Origin: Methanosphaerula palustris E1-9c
GTDB taxonomy: Archaea; Halobacteriota; Methanomicrobia; Methanomicrobiales; Methanospirillaceae
Reading direction: 5' to 3'
Assembly (NCBI RefSeq): GCF_000021965.1
Contig: NC_011832.1
Coordinates: forward strand, 992,001-1,056,000
Length of the DNA: 64,000 nt
The notes below the pieces were generated by a model. The model saw only the letters and a list, made by a program, of their open reading frames with translations, made no database searches and had not been told where the DNA came from. The translations under genes and the position numbers were made by a program. Below are positions 52,280 to 61,120 of this stretch, one piece after another; position 1 is the stretch's first letter, and every line of letters starts with the position of its first letter.

Positions 52280-52785
52280 CTGATGCGTCTTTCGATCAGA
52301 TAGGCGCCGAAGGCTTTGAGGATATCTCCTGGAATGAATGGGAGGACACCCAGGGCCAGCGCCCCCGCGACAGTCATCCCCGTAGAACTGACCATCCAGA
52401 GAGTTCCGCAGAGGTAGATGATCAGGGTCCCGGCGGTAAGTCCGCTGATCCGGATCCCGGTGCGTTTCTGTTCATAGGCGAGCCCAACGATGGCCGCCGC
52501 TGGAATGAATCCGACGATGAATCCTCCGGTCGGGCCGAGCAGCACTCCAACACCAGAGAGGCCATTATGAAAGACTGGTATGTTCAGTACTCCAAGCAGA
52601 AGATAAGCAAGCGGCGGCAAGAATCCATACCGTTTCAGCAGTGCACCGGAGAGCAGCACAAAGAGCGTCTGCAGTGTCAGGGGGACTGGTATGAATGGGA
52701 TCGAGATCCACCCCCCGATTGTTATCAGTGCGATACATGTCGCGGTGGTGGTCAGCACCCGCGCCCGATCGATGTTGCCAAACAT
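52276..52785 (-). CDS. bioY: BioY, substrate-binding component of biotin ECF transporter
   Basis: A 169-residue membrane protein with about six hydrophobic helices. The conserved SIPFIPVPLTLQTLFVLLSGALL segment and GPTGGFIVGFIPAA motif are characteristic of BioY. In ECF transporters it captures biotin and the EcfA, EcfA' and EcfT subunits drive uptake; BioY can also work alone. The gene starts two bases after a perfect inverted repeat that looks like a BirA operator. This fits control of biotin uptake by BirA and biotin level. Confidence 0.92.
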   Translation of the reverse strand: MFGNIDRARVLTTTATCIALITIGGWISIPFIPVPLTLQTLFVLLSGALLKRYGFLPPLAYLLLGVLNIPVFHNGLSGVGVLLGPTGGFIVGFIPAAAIVGLAYEQKRTGIRISGLTAGTLIIYLCGTLWMVSSTGMTVAGALALGVLPFIPGDILKAFGAYLIERRIR

Positions 52786-52786
52786 T

Positions 52787-52817
52787 CGTCAACCTCTAAT
52801 TATTATTTTGGTTGACG
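52787..52817. promoter_or_regulatory. Candidate BirA operator upstream of bioY
   Basis: CGTCAACC at 52787-52794 and GGTTGACG at 52810-52817 form a perfect 8-bp inverted repeat with a 15-base A+T-rich spacer. Known biotin operators in bacteria and archaea have this form (a half-site ending AACC, a 14-16 base spacer, and its mirror). The repeat ends two bases from the bioY ATG and lies 12 bases past the birA stop, so a bound repressor would cover the bioY promoter or leader. Confidence 0.8.
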
Positions 52818-52828
52818 GTAAAAAGAGG

Positions 52829-53809
52829 TTATGTATGAAAGCAGTCGCCTGCTATGACCCGCTCTATCTTACCGTTCTCTTTCCTGACGATCAGGGCACC
52901 GTACTCATCGATGTCGATCGCTTCACCTTCGAAGCTGTTCCGCATCGTGTTCACCCGCACATGCTGTTCGAGCGTATACGACATCGACTTCCACTCACGG
53001 AGGATCGCATCGTACTCCCCGCTCTCCAGCACCTGGTAATGCCGTTCGAACTCACGGAGGACCCTGGCCAGAAACGCCGCCCGATCCACCTCGTGTTCCA
53101 GTTCCTCGCTGATGGTGGTGACCCCACTTCGGAGTTCAGGCGAAAGTGTATCGAGTTTGATGTTCACATCGATCCCGATCCCGAGCAGGCAGTAGTGAAT
53201 GGAGTCGGACTCCGCTGCCAGTTCCAGCAACAGCCCGGCGACTTTTTTATCGCCGATATAGACATCGTTCGGCCATTTTATCAGGGCGCCGATGTCGAAC
53301 TCTTTTCGAATGGCCCGAGCGATGGCAACCGCACCGGCCATCGTGATCATAAAGACATGATCGATCGGGATCGTCGGTTTCAGAATCAGCGTGATCCAGA
53401 TCCCGCCCTGCGGTGAGACCCAGGCCCTGCTGAGCCTACCGACCCCACCAGTCTGCTCCTCGGCGATGATCACAGTGCCGTGTAGTGCTGCGACGTCTCC
53501 CTCGGTGGCCAGGGTTCTGGCCACATCGTTCGTCGACGGGGTCGTCTTCAGATACTGCATCTGGCGTCCTATCACCTGAGTCCTGAGGTGCTTCTGGATC
53601 TCGTATGGAAGGAGCATCGTGCTCGCACTGATCAACTGGTACCCTTCCTGCTGAGAGGCGTTGATCTCGTACCCCATCTCCCTGAGATCCTTGATATGTT
53701 TCCAGACCGCCGACCGGGTGATGGCGAGTGATGCACTGAGCGACTCTCCTGATATCGGACCTCCTGCTTCCTCAAGGAGTTTGAGTACTCTAAAGACAGA
53801 TTCTTTCAT
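52829..53809 (-). CDS. birA: Biotin-protein ligase/biotin operon repressor BirA
   Basis: A 326-residue bifunctional protein. Residues 1-62 form a winged helix-turn-helix (SGESLSASLAITRSAVWKHIKDLREMGYEI) that binds the operator. The ligase has GGVGRLSRAW (ligand loop), KWPNDVYIGDKKVAG (biotin and ATP site) and the C-terminal beta-rich cap. It biotinylates PycB and, when loaded with biotinyl-AMP, should repress bioY. It starts seven bases from the DUF2111 gene's end, probably one transcript. The operator just downstream of its own stop controls bioY rather than birA. Confidence 0.95.
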   Translation of the reverse strand: MKESVFRVLKLLEEAGGPISGESLSASLAITRSAVWKHIKDLREMGYEINASQQEGYQLISASTMLLPYEIQKHLRTQVIGRQMQYLKTTPSTNDVARTLATEGDVAALHGTVIIAEEQTGGVGRLSRAWVSPQGGIWITLILKPTIPIDHVFMITMAGAVAIARAIRKEFDIGALIKWPNDVYIGDKKVAGLLLELAAESDSIHYCLLGIGIDVNIKLDTLSPELRSGVTTISEELEHEVDRAAFLARVLREFERHYQVLESGEYDAILREWKSMSYTLEQHVRVNTMRNSFEGEAIDIDEYGALIVRKENGKIERVIAGDCFHT

Positions 53810-53815
53810 GATCGA

Positions 53816-54238
53816 TTACCTTTTTGCGCCGATCTGCTCGCCTGGGAGCGGACACGGATCTTTCCCGCAGACTTGTTTTAATATTTCGGACTGATGCTCC
53901 ATCAGATTTGCAAGGTCAAAGATGCCGGTGATATCCACGACACCGATGGCTGCGATCGCCTCGCCATCCTGGTCCCGCACTGGCGTGACCACCACCGGCA
54001 CCCGAACATAAATTCCTGATGCAGGCGTTCTCTTCACGATCTGGTTCTTCTCCAACACTTCTTCAAGAACCGGGCCTGTGTAAGCAGCGTCCACGACCCT
54101 GCCATCTTCGATCCTGATCCCGTGGTGTTCACGAGAACGTGCCGTAACCGGGAGCCGGTTCAGCAGTTCATGCATCGCCATCATGATCGGGATCAGATCA
54201 TCGGGCCCTGCACTGGCAGAGATCGTGTACTGGTGCAT
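53816..54238 (-). CDS. DUF2111 methanogen protein
   Basis: A 140-residue protein of a methanogen-restricted family. It has a central ligand-sensing shape (DGEAIAAIGVVDITGIFDLANLM) like a small PAS/GAF-like domain and a C-terminal Cys pair (VCGKDPCP). Its function is unknown. It lies directly upstream of birA on the same strand; whether it is part of biotin metabolism is not clear from sequence alone. Confidence 0.75.
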   Translation of the reverse strand: MHQYTISASAGPDDLIPIMMAMHELLNRLPVTARSREHHGIRIEDGRVVDAAYTGPVLEEVLEKNQIVKRTPASGIYVRVPVVVTPVRDQDGEAIAAIGVVDITGIFDLANLMEHQSEILKQVCGKDPCPLPGEQIGAKR

Positions 54239-54447
54239 AAAACCTCGTAAAATTCATTATTATGCAGATAAAATAATGTTTCGGTCTCAGGCAGCCCCGG
54301 GTCGCACAACTCTCTCGAATAGTTTTCCCCTGGCAACGCTCCTGCTGCCCATACGATGACCCGGTTAACATGGGGCGGGAGATTCCTGCCAGGATGCCTG
54401 ATTGGAAGCCCGGGCAGGAGCACGCATGCTTAGGAACCGGTATCCGG

Positions 54448-55023
54448 TTAGAAGATTGTCGCTTCTCCGCTGCAGAAGGTGGCGAGGATATCCCTCGATG
54501 GGTACTCGTGGATAGTGGTCACTAAAACAGTTCCGCGGCTGATCGTCGCCTCCACCATCACTGCATTTCCATGGGCAGAGGCTATGACCATACCCTCGTA
54601 TGTTGGGAACCAGCCATCACATTCGAGGTGGTCGTGATCATAGCCTTCAAAGAGGGTTGACCAGTGTCCGGCGTCGTTGAAGGTCACCGATTGCTCGCCA
54701 TACTGATGATGGTACGTGAGCTGAAACGGCAGCCAGTCATAGGCATCGGGCCGGTCTGCTGCCGCCCCGAAGACGATCAGAGAACCACCGCCCTCAACAA
54801 ACCGGCGGATCCGCCCGCTTGATGCTCTGAGGGCAGGGAGGAGGTGGGAATACTCCCTGTTGCCGAACCCGGTCGGCACCACCAGCGTTGAAAAACTGCC
54901 GCGGAAGAACGGGGTCGCGACCAGCTGGGGGGTCACCAGTTCACAGTTCACTCCACAGTCCTCGATGAACCTGGAGAGTACCTGCGGCTGGTCCCAGAGC
55001 AGCCCTGCCCGGGGAGTGCTCAT
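54448..55023 (-). CDS. Conserved hypothetical protein next to RtcB
   Basis: A 191-residue protein I cannot name. It reads like a small class I amidotransferase-like fold (LVVPTGFGN, FVEGGGSLIVFGAAAD, then DGWFPTYEGMVI and TTIHEYPS), but has no clear catalytic Cys-His pair. Its start overlaps the rtcB stop by four bases, so it is the last gene of the archease-rtcB operon and may help RNA ligation or repair. Confidence 0.7.
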   Translation of the reverse strand: MSTPRAGLLWDQPQVLSRFIEDCGVNCELVTPQLVATPFFRGSFSTLVVPTGFGNREYSHLLPALRASSGRIRRFVEGGGSLIVFGAAADRPDAYDWLPFQLTYHHQYGEQSVTFNDAGHWSTLFEGYDHDHLECDGWFPTYEGMVIASAHGNAVMVEATISRGTVLVTTIHEYPSRDILATFCSGEATIF

Positions 55024-56453
55024 CCTTTGATCACTCCGAGTGGATCCAGCCTGGCTACCCCAGCCGAGAGGCCGGCCTCGATCACCACCCTGATCACCTC
55101 GCCGCTCGGTTTGTACACGCCGGGCGCCTCCTCGGCGATGGCAGCATCGTTCGGGGCCCGAACCAGGATCCCGCTCTCCCCGAGGCGGGCCTTCACCTGC
55201 TGCCCGGTGAAGGTTCTCTTGGCTTCAGACCGGGACATCACCCTCCCTGCCCCGTGGCAGGTCGAGCCGAAGGTCCGCTCCATCGCAGTACTGGTCCCAT
55301 GCAGCAGGTATGAAGAGGTCCCCATCGAGCCGGGGATGATCACCGGCTGTCCGATCGAGGTCAGTTCTGGGGGCAGGTCTGGAGATCCCGGGCCGAACGC
55401 CCGGGTTGCCCCCTTCCGATGGACGCAGACCTCTGTTGCGACCCCGTTGACCTGGTGCGTCTCAAACTTGGCGATGTTATGGGCCACGTCGTAGACCAGC
55501 GGCATCTCTTCAGGGCTGATCCGGAAGGCCCGGGAGAAGACCTGCCTGACCTGGTGCGTGATCATCTGCCGATTGGCCCAGGCATAGTTGGCGGCCGCGG
55601 CCATCGCCCCGAAGTAGGCGGTTCCTTCAGGTGAGTCGAGCGGAGCACAGGCCAGCTGCCGATCAGGAAGGTTGATCCCGTACTTCTTCGTCGCTGCTTC
55701 GAGAGTCTTTAAATGGTCTGTACAGACCTGGTGGCCGAGTCCCCGAGACCCGCAGTGGATCATCACACAGACCTGCCCCTGCTCGACTCCGAACAGGCCG
55801 GCTGCTTTGTGATCGGCGATCTCCCCGACCACCTGCACCTCAAGGAAGTGATTGCCGGCACCGAGGGTCCCCGGCTGTGGGATGCCGCGCTGCCGAGCTT
55901 TCTGGCTGACCGCGTCGGGGTTTGCCTCCTTCATTCGCCCCTGCTCCTCGCACCGGACCAGATCGTGTTCGGTTCCGAACCCCTGCTCGACCGCCCAGCC
56001 GGCTCCATCGGTCAGGATTCCGGTGAGGTCGCTGGACGAGACAGGTCTGGCCGACTTCGCCCCGACCCCCGTCGGAACCGCATGAAAGAGTTCCTCGATC
56101 AACGCCTTCTTTGAAGTCAGGTCCTTCACCTTCAGCGGCGTCGTGATCAGCCTGACCCCGCAGTTGATATCAAAACCGACCCCGCCCGGGGAGATCACAC
56201 CATTTTCACGGGGAAAGGCCGCGACCCCGCCGATTGGAAATCCATATCCCCAGTGTATGTCTGGCATCGCCAGGGAATGGTTGATGATCCCTGGCATCGT
56301 CGCCACATTGGCGAGCTGCCTGATGGCCCCCTCCTCGAGCGTCGCTTCCAGTCCGTTGGAGAGGAAGAACCGGCCCGACACCTTCATCCCCGGGACGTAC
56401 CCGATCGGCACCTCCCACTCCACATCGCTGATCTGTGTAACTCCTTTCAACAT
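55020..56453 (-). CDS. rtcB: RNA-splicing ligase RtcB
   Basis: A 477-residue ligase that joins 2',3'-cyclic phosphate RNA ends, including tRNA exons after intron removal. Conserved features are DINCGVRL (metal-binding Cys), GAGNHFLEVQ, IHCGSRGLGHQ, YDVAHNIAKFE and CHGAGRVMSR, which holds the guanylylated His. No intein interrupts it. The intron-bearing tRNA at 42366 is a natural substrate. Archease lies immediately upstream with nine bases between. Confidence 0.95.
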   Translation of the reverse strand: MLKGVTQISDVEWEVPIGYVPGMKVSGRFFLSNGLEATLEEGAIRQLANVATMPGIINHSLAMPDIHWGYGFPIGGVAAFPRENGVISPGGVGFDINCGVRLITTPLKVKDLTSKKALIEELFHAVPTGVGAKSARPVSSSDLTGILTDGAGWAVEQGFGTEHDLVRCEEQGRMKEANPDAVSQKARQRGIPQPGTLGAGNHFLEVQVVGEIADHKAAGLFGVEQGQVCVMIHCGSRGLGHQVCTDHLKTLEAATKKYGINLPDRQLACAPLDSPEGTAYFGAMAAAANYAWANRQMITHQVRQVFSRAFRISPEEMPLVYDVAHNIAKFETHQVNGVATEVCVHRKGATRAFGPGSPDLPPELTSIGQPVIIPGSMGTSSYLLHGTSTAMERTFGSTCHGAGRVMSRSEAKRTFTGQQVKARLGESGILVRAPNDAAIAEEAPGVYKPSGEVIRVVIEAGLSAGVARLDPLGVIKG

Positions 56454-56462
56454 ATCCCCACC

Positions 56463-56882
56463 TCAGACATCAAACAGTATATCGAGTTGATAAGCATTCT
56501 CCACCGTTTCAATTGAGAGACCATAGAACGAGATCCCTTTCACCTCGCTGCCGGCATGAAGGGCCTGGTCGAAGGGTTCTCCCGTGAGGATCGCGCTCAG
56601 GGTCTGTTCGCCTTCATGCTGGGCAAGACTGACCTTTACATGGCAGAAGACCAGCCCCTTCACCTCGGTGAGGTAGAGCACCTCTGAAAGGAACTCCTGC
56701 ATCAGGGCCACCTGGTCGGCGGCACTGACCGTACATTCGCAGGTATGATCCCCGCCTCCCTGGCATCCGCCATAGATCGTCTGCATCAGCGCCCTGACAG
56801 CCTCAGCATAGAGGAGGGGCAGGGTCGGTGCATTGATCCGGTACAGCACGTCCGCTGTATGTTCAAGTTCGGTGATCGTCAT
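56463..56882 (-). CDS. Archease, RtcB activator
   Basis: A 139-residue protein, the usual partner that activates RtcB and widens its nucleotide use. HTADVLYRINAPTLPLLYAEAVRAL and QEFLSEVLYLTEVKG are conserved segments; the C-terminus ends in ILFDV. Asp residues that bind the metal ion are seen in the HTADV region and at the end. It overlaps the upstream small gene by one base and stands just before rtcB. Confidence 0.93.
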   Translation of the reverse strand: MTITELEHTADVLYRINAPTLPLLYAEAVRALMQTIYGGCQGGGDHTCECTVSAADQVALMQEFLSEVLYLTEVKGLVFCHVKVSLAQHEGEQTLSAILTGEPFDQALHAGSEVKGISFYGLSIETVENAYQLDILFDV

Positions 56883-57166
56883 CAGTACCAGTCAGGATCC
56901 TGTCTGAAGAATGAGGATGGGATCAGCCCGGCATGGATCGTCTGCAGGTCGCGCGCCTGGTAGATGGAGACATAGATCACCTGACCGCCAAGGTGTATCT
57001 GAAGGTCTGAGGGCTTGGGGGGCCTGGCCGTGACCGGCAGCAGCACCGGGCCACCACAAGAGGTACAGATCCGAAAATCGCAGTTCCGCTCTTTAATATA
57101 GGCGATCACATCTTCATTGACGGTGATCTCTGCATCGGATACTGGCTGATCCCTGGGGATAGACAT
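56882..57166 (-). CDS. Conserved hypothetical protein, 94 residues, upstream of archease
   Basis: A small protein with a Cys pair in CTSCGGPVLLP (about residues 35-45) and a beta-rich remainder ending in a short hydrophobic stretch and a WY tail. It appears to be a methanogen-type family with possible metal binding. Its last codon overlaps the archease start, so it begins the archease-rtcB operon. Confidence 0.7.
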   Translation of the reverse strand: MSIPRDQPVSDAEITVNEDVIAYIKERNCDFRICTSCGGPVLLPVTARPPKPSDLQIHLGGQVIYVSIYQARDLQTIHAGLIPSSFFRQDPDWY

Positions 57167-57228
57167 GGTGCTCTATCAGTCATCAGGCAAAGAGAAAAAC
57201 GTAATGGTAAAGGAAAAATAGATACGGG

Positions 57229-57546
57229 CTATACAGCAGACTGCATGACCCGAGTCACTAGATCGAGGTATTTCTCTTTGAGTTCATAGACGCAATTGTT
57301 CCCCTCGATCGGTTTTCTGACATGGAGAATCCCGATACGCGAGGCAATCGTCCCGACCATCGAGGCGATCGAGTGATAAGTGATCGCATAGTGTTGCTGC
57401 ATCTCCTCAAAGATCAGAGGTACTGTCAGTGACTTGATCCTGACAAAGAGGTTCAACAGTTCTCGTCTGATGCCGGTATGATCCCGTGAGAGATAACCCC
57501 TGAGGCGATCTTCGATACTGCGTTTGATATCCCCCGGCGATCTCAT
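57229..57546 (-). CDS. DUF2551 protein
   Basis: A 105-residue member of a methanogen-specific family. IKRSIEDRLRGYLSRDHTGIRRELLNLF and the C-terminal GNNCVYELKEKYLDL segments are typical. The region between resembles a winged helix (SIASMVGTIASRIGILHVRK), so a DNA- or RNA-binding role is plausible. The promoter region upstream (57550-57600) is A+T-rich. Confidence 0.85.
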   Translation of the reverse strand: MRSPGDIKRSIEDRLRGYLSRDHTGIRRELLNLFVRIKSLTVPLIFEEMQQHYAITYHSIASMVGTIASRIGILHVRKPIEGNNCVYELKEKYLDLVTRVMQSAV

Positions 57547-57758
57547 GGGAGCATATTCCGCATGAATTAATAAATATCTTCTTATTTCATCCTGAACCAG
57601 TTGCTCATGTGAAAAGTGAGATAAATTTTAATAGAATATTTTGCATGAGTGGGGCTGACTGCCCATCTAAATAGTCGGTGTCGTCTTATAATTTCGGAGA
57701 AGGTCCAATCCTTCAATGAATCCGAACTCTTTAATCTTTCACGAGCAAAAAAAGGTAC

Positions 57759-58622
57759 ATGGGATTTTTCAGTTACGATATCAACAAATATCCTCCCAAG
57801 GAGATGATGACAATCCCACTCGTCATCCTCGTTATCGCACTGATCATCCTTGGCATCAACATGGCCCATACTGGTATGCCTGTGACGCCGGGGATTGACT
57901 TTGCAGGGGGGACTGCGGTGACCCTCTTCACAGCAGACAGTAAGGATACTATCCAGTCCTACTTTACGGATTACCCAATCCTTGAGGTTGGAGAAGGGGT
58001 TGGCGGTGGGAAATACCTGACCTTCGGGCCGCTCGATGACACCCGTTTCCGCGCGCTCTCTGCACTGATCCTGGAGAAATACCCGGATGCGAAGATCGAT
58101 CAGGTCGGTGAATCGTTCGGGAAGTCTTTGCAAGAACAGGCTGTGCTGGCGCTGATCCTCTCGTTCATCGGGATGTCACTGGTCGTCTTCCTTGCATTCC
58201 GGACCTTTGTTCCGTGTCTGGCTGTGGTCGTCTCTGCGTTCTCTGACATAGCAATCGCCGCAGCTCTGATGAACCTGACTGGCGTCCCGCTGACCCTTGG
58301 AACGGTGGCTGCTCTGCTGATGTTGATAGGATACTCGGTGGACAGCGATATACTGCTGACCAATCGGGTGCTCAAACGGCAGGGGAACCTCCGCGACAAG
58401 ATGGCGGGGGCGTTCACCACCGGGATCATCATGACCTCGACCGCTATCGCCGCGGTCGCAGCGATGTGGATCGTCTCCTATGTCGGGCAGGTTCAGACCA
58501 TCAATGAGATCAGTACCGTGATCCTGTTCGGGCTCTTTGCCGATGTATTCAACACCTGGGTGCTGAATGCGGGTCTGCTCAGATGGTACATGGAAGGTAA
58601 GGAATCCAGGGGGAGAGCATGA
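57759..58622 (+). CDS. secF: Protein translocase subunit SecF
   Basis: A 287-residue RND-type membrane protein. PGIDFAGGTAVTLF opens the external domain after the first helix, and the conserved D-E-x region of the membrane half appears as FSDIAIAAALMNLTGVPLTLGTVAALLMLIGYSVDSDILLTNR. SecF and SecD use the proton gradient to help protein export. Archaeal order is secF then secD. The stop overlaps the secD start. The upstream region has a TATA-like sequence near 57621-57635. Confidence 0.94.
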   Translation: MGFFSYDINKYPPKEMMTIPLVILVIALIILGINMAHTGMPVTPGIDFAGGTAVTLFTADSKDTIQSYFTDYPILEVGEGVGGGKYLTFGPLDDTRFRALSALILEKYPDAKIDQVGESFGKSLQEQAVLALILSFIGMSLVVFLAFRTFVPCLAVVVSAFSDIAIAAALMNLTGVPLTLGTVAALLMLIGYSVDSDILLTNRVLKRQGNLRDKMAGAFTTGIIMTSTAIAAVAAMWIVSYVGQVQTINEISTVILFGLFADVFNTWVLNAGLLRWYMEGKESRGRA

Positions 58623-60142
58623 CCAAGCGAGAGAAGATTAAGAGAAACAGTGAGACCGAAGCGGTTCCTATGACCCGGACGGGGAAGGGGATCGATTGGA
58701 AGGCACTGCTGACCGACTGGCGTGTCGCATTGGTGCTGATACTGGTTGTGCTCTCAGTGATTGCAATCTATCCTCACTTCGACAGCGATGGAAAACTCAC
58801 TACCGACATACAATACGGCCTTGACCTGCAGGAAGGGGCTTGGATACAACTTGAACTGAAGTCAGAGGTCGTCACGTTCGAGACCACCAACAAGACTGCA
58901 GACTTCATCGCAGCCCTCGACAAGCAGCTCGATACCCAGGTGGAGTCGACGGGAGCGAACCAACTTGAGATTAGGAAGGCGTTCACGCAGGATCAATTGA
59001 CCACAGCCTTCCAGGCGGCCGGTGGCAAACTGGATACATATCAACAGGGTGTCACCAAGTCGACAGCTGAGGATGTAAAACGGATCCTTGAGAACAAGAT
59101 CAATAGCCTCGGCACCAAGGACGCCAAGGTGAACACCCTCTCCGGCCTGAACGGTGTCACCCAGTATATTCGGGTTGAACTCGCTGGCGTGGATATGAAC
59201 ACGGCTCAGGAGATCGTCGGAAAGCAGGGTAAGTTTGAGATCAGGATCAACACCACAGATAACCAGTCTGAGCATGTGCTCTATGGTGATTCGATCACCA
59301 GCGTCTCGATGCCCTCACAGAGTCCGGTTGGCTCGGGCAACTGGGGTGTCGGGTTCACGCTCTCTGATGCCGGCGCGGCCGCGTTCAGAAACGGTTCGAT
59401 CCAGTATGGGGCCGTCGATGACCCATCCAACCACAACCTGGTGATGATACTCGACAATCAGTCGGTATACAGTGCCCCGCTCAGCAGCGACCTTGCTGCC
59501 AAACTCCGTGCATCGCCGAGTGTCAAAGAACTCTTTGCCTCGACCGGTTCCGGAACAGATGGGCAGAACTCAGCGCAGAACCTGGAGATCCACCTCCGTG
59601 CCGGGGCCCTCCCGGTCGATGTCTCGGTCGCCGGGTCTGGTTCAGTTTCTGCCTCCCTTGGCGAGCACTTCAAGCTGATGTCCATTCTGGCCGGGCTCTT
59701 CGCCTTGATCACTGTCGGGCTGGTCATCTTCTTCCGGTACCGGGAACCCCTGATTGTGCTCCCGATGATCGGGACCAACATGGCAGAGATCGTTATCCTG
59801 CTCGGGATCGCCCGGTTCACACAGCAGCTGGACCTGGCAACAATTGCAGGGTTGATTGCTGTGCTGGGTACAGGGATCGACCAGTTGATCATCATCACTG
59901 ACGAGGTGCTCCATGAGGGGAGGGTTCCTTCGCCGAACCTGTACCTGAAACGGCTCTCACGTGCGCTTGGGATCATCGTCATATCGGCGCTGACGGTCTT
60001 CATGGCCATGCTCCCACTGGCGGTGATGTCCCTCTCGACATTACGCGGGTTTGCGATCATCACGATCCTCGGTGTGTTGATTGGTGTGATCATCACCCGG
60101 CCGGCATATGGGCGGATTATCATGGCGATTCTGTCACGATAA
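58619..60142 (+). CDS. secD: Protein translocase subunit SecD
   Basis: A 507-residue partner of SecF. After a basic N-terminal tail and the first helix comes the GLDLQEGAWIQLEL motif, a large external domain (about residues 70-340), and five helices with GTGIDQLIIITDEVLHEGR near residue 420 and IGVIITRPAYGRII at the end. It overlaps secF as ATGA. A T-rich stretch and a new promoter follow, so the operon probably ends here. Confidence 0.94.
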   Translation: MTKREKIKRNSETEAVPMTRTGKGIDWKALLTDWRVALVLILVVLSVIAIYPHFDSDGKLTTDIQYGLDLQEGAWIQLELKSEVVTFETTNKTADFIAALDKQLDTQVESTGANQLEIRKAFTQDQLTTAFQAAGGKLDTYQQGVTKSTAEDVKRILENKINSLGTKDAKVNTLSGLNGVTQYIRVELAGVDMNTAQEIVGKQGKFEIRINTTDNQSEHVLYGDSITSVSMPSQSPVGSGNWGVGFTLSDAGAAAFRNGSIQYGAVDDPSNHNLVMILDNQSVYSAPLSSDLAAKLRASPSVKELFASTGSGTDGQNSAQNLEIHLRAGALPVDVSVAGSGSVSASLGEHFKLMSILAGLFALITVGLVIFFRYREPLIVLPMIGTNMAEIVILLGIARFTQQLDLATIAGLIAVLGTGIDQLIIITDEVLHEGRVPSPNLYLKRLSRALGIIVISALTVFMAMLPLAVMSLSTLRGFAIITILGVLIGVIITRPAYGRIIMAILSR

Positions 60143-60200
60143 CCCTACAAAATATTTATCTTCTTTTTGAGCAAGAGATTCCTCACAAGAGGAAGTGCAC

Positions 60201-60476
60201 ATGTCAAAACCAGTACTGATTGACTTTTATGCAGAGTGGTGCGGACCATGCAAGATGCAGTCCCCCCTGATCGACCGTTTGAAGGAGAAGATGGGCGATG
60301 CCATCGAAGTGCGGAAGATGGACGTCGACCAGCATATGAAGGAGGCTGGTGAATATCAGATCAGTGTGGTGCCGACGTTGATCATCGAGATGGATGGCAA
60401 GGTCGTGAAGAGGCTCGAAGGGGTCACCAGTGCAGAGGACCTTGAACAGATGCTCCGCCCCTTGGTGACAGATTGA
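60201..60476 (+). CDS. Thioredoxin
   Basis: A 91-residue thioredoxin with the active-site WCGPC at residues 12-16 and the cis-Pro segment VVPTLII. It is one of the small archaeal thioredoxins that reduce cytoplasmic disulfides. ATG 60201 is used rather than GTG 60195, because GAGGAAG lies 10 bases before it and the family begins MSKPVLIDF. The stop overlaps the TTG start of the F420-NADP reductase gene. Confidence 0.93.
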   Translation: MSKPVLIDFYAEWCGPCKMQSPLIDRLKEKMGDAIEVRKMDVDQHMKEAGEYQISVVPTLIIEMDGKVVKRLEGVTSAEDLEQMLRPLVTD

Positions 60477-61120
60477 GGATCGGGATCATCGGTGGGACCG
60501 GGGAGATTGGTGAAGGGATGGCGATGCGCCTCTCCCAGAAGCATGATGTGATCCTCGGTTCCAGAGACCAGGCCAAGTCTGAAGAGGCGAGCCGCTGCTG
60601 CTATGCCACGCTCGCCGACCTGGGTCTTCCCTGTTCATGTTCAGGGGTCACCAACCAGGAAGCGGCTGATTTTGGTGATGTCGTGATTCTGGCCGTCCCG
60701 TTCAAACACCTAAAAGGAACGCTTGAATCACTTCATGGGCTCGAAGGAAAGATCGTGGTCAGCCCGGTGAACCCGATGGAGAAGACGGATCACTTCATCA
60801 ATAACCCGCCGCCTGAGGGGTCTGCGGCCCTGCTGGTTCAGAAGATGCTTCCCGACTCAAAAATTTGCGCTGCATTCAATGTGATCGCAGCGAACCGATG
60901 GAAGAAGATCGAGGAAGAATTGAATTACGCTGTACCGGTCTGTGGTGATGACCCGGCCGCCAAGTCGCTTGTGATGGATCTGGTAAACGGTGTCTCACAC
61001 CTCAAAGCCTATGATGCGGGACCTCTGACGAGTTCCAGTCTGATCGAGTGTATCACACCGCTTCTTCTTAATATTGCACGATATAATAAGATGAAGGATG
61101 TTGGGATCCAGTTCATCTGA
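60473..61120 (+). CDS. fno: F420H2:NADP oxidoreductase
   Basis: A 215-residue enzyme that moves hydride between coenzyme F420 and NADP. The NADP-binding IGIIGGTGEIGEGMAMRL is at the N-terminus, LGSRDQAKSEEA binds the phosphate, and VVSPVNPM, VPVCGDD and DAGPLTSSSLIE are matches to the known enzyme. TTG 60473 is the start, overlapping the thioredoxin stop (TTGA). Pairing with thioredoxin suggests that F420-derived NADPH supplies reducing power; this is inference. Confidence 0.92.
   Translation: MRIGIIGGTGEIGEGMAMRLSQKHDVILGSRDQAKSEEASRCCYATLADLGLPCSCSGVTNQEAADFGDVVILAVPFKHLKGTLESLHGLEGKIVVSPVNPMEKTDHFINNPPPEGSAALLVQKMLPDSKICAAFNVIAANRWKKIEEELNYAVPVCGDDPAAKSLVMDLVNGVSHLKAYDAGPLTSSSLIECITPLLLNIARYNKMKDVGIQFI

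Noticed and set aside
54360-54425. Imperfect G+C-rich inverted repeat (TCCTGCC with GGCAGGA) between the DUF2111 gene and the RtcB operon
   Set aside because: The arms are seven bases with a long 22-base loop and no T run; it is within the expected chance level for this composition.
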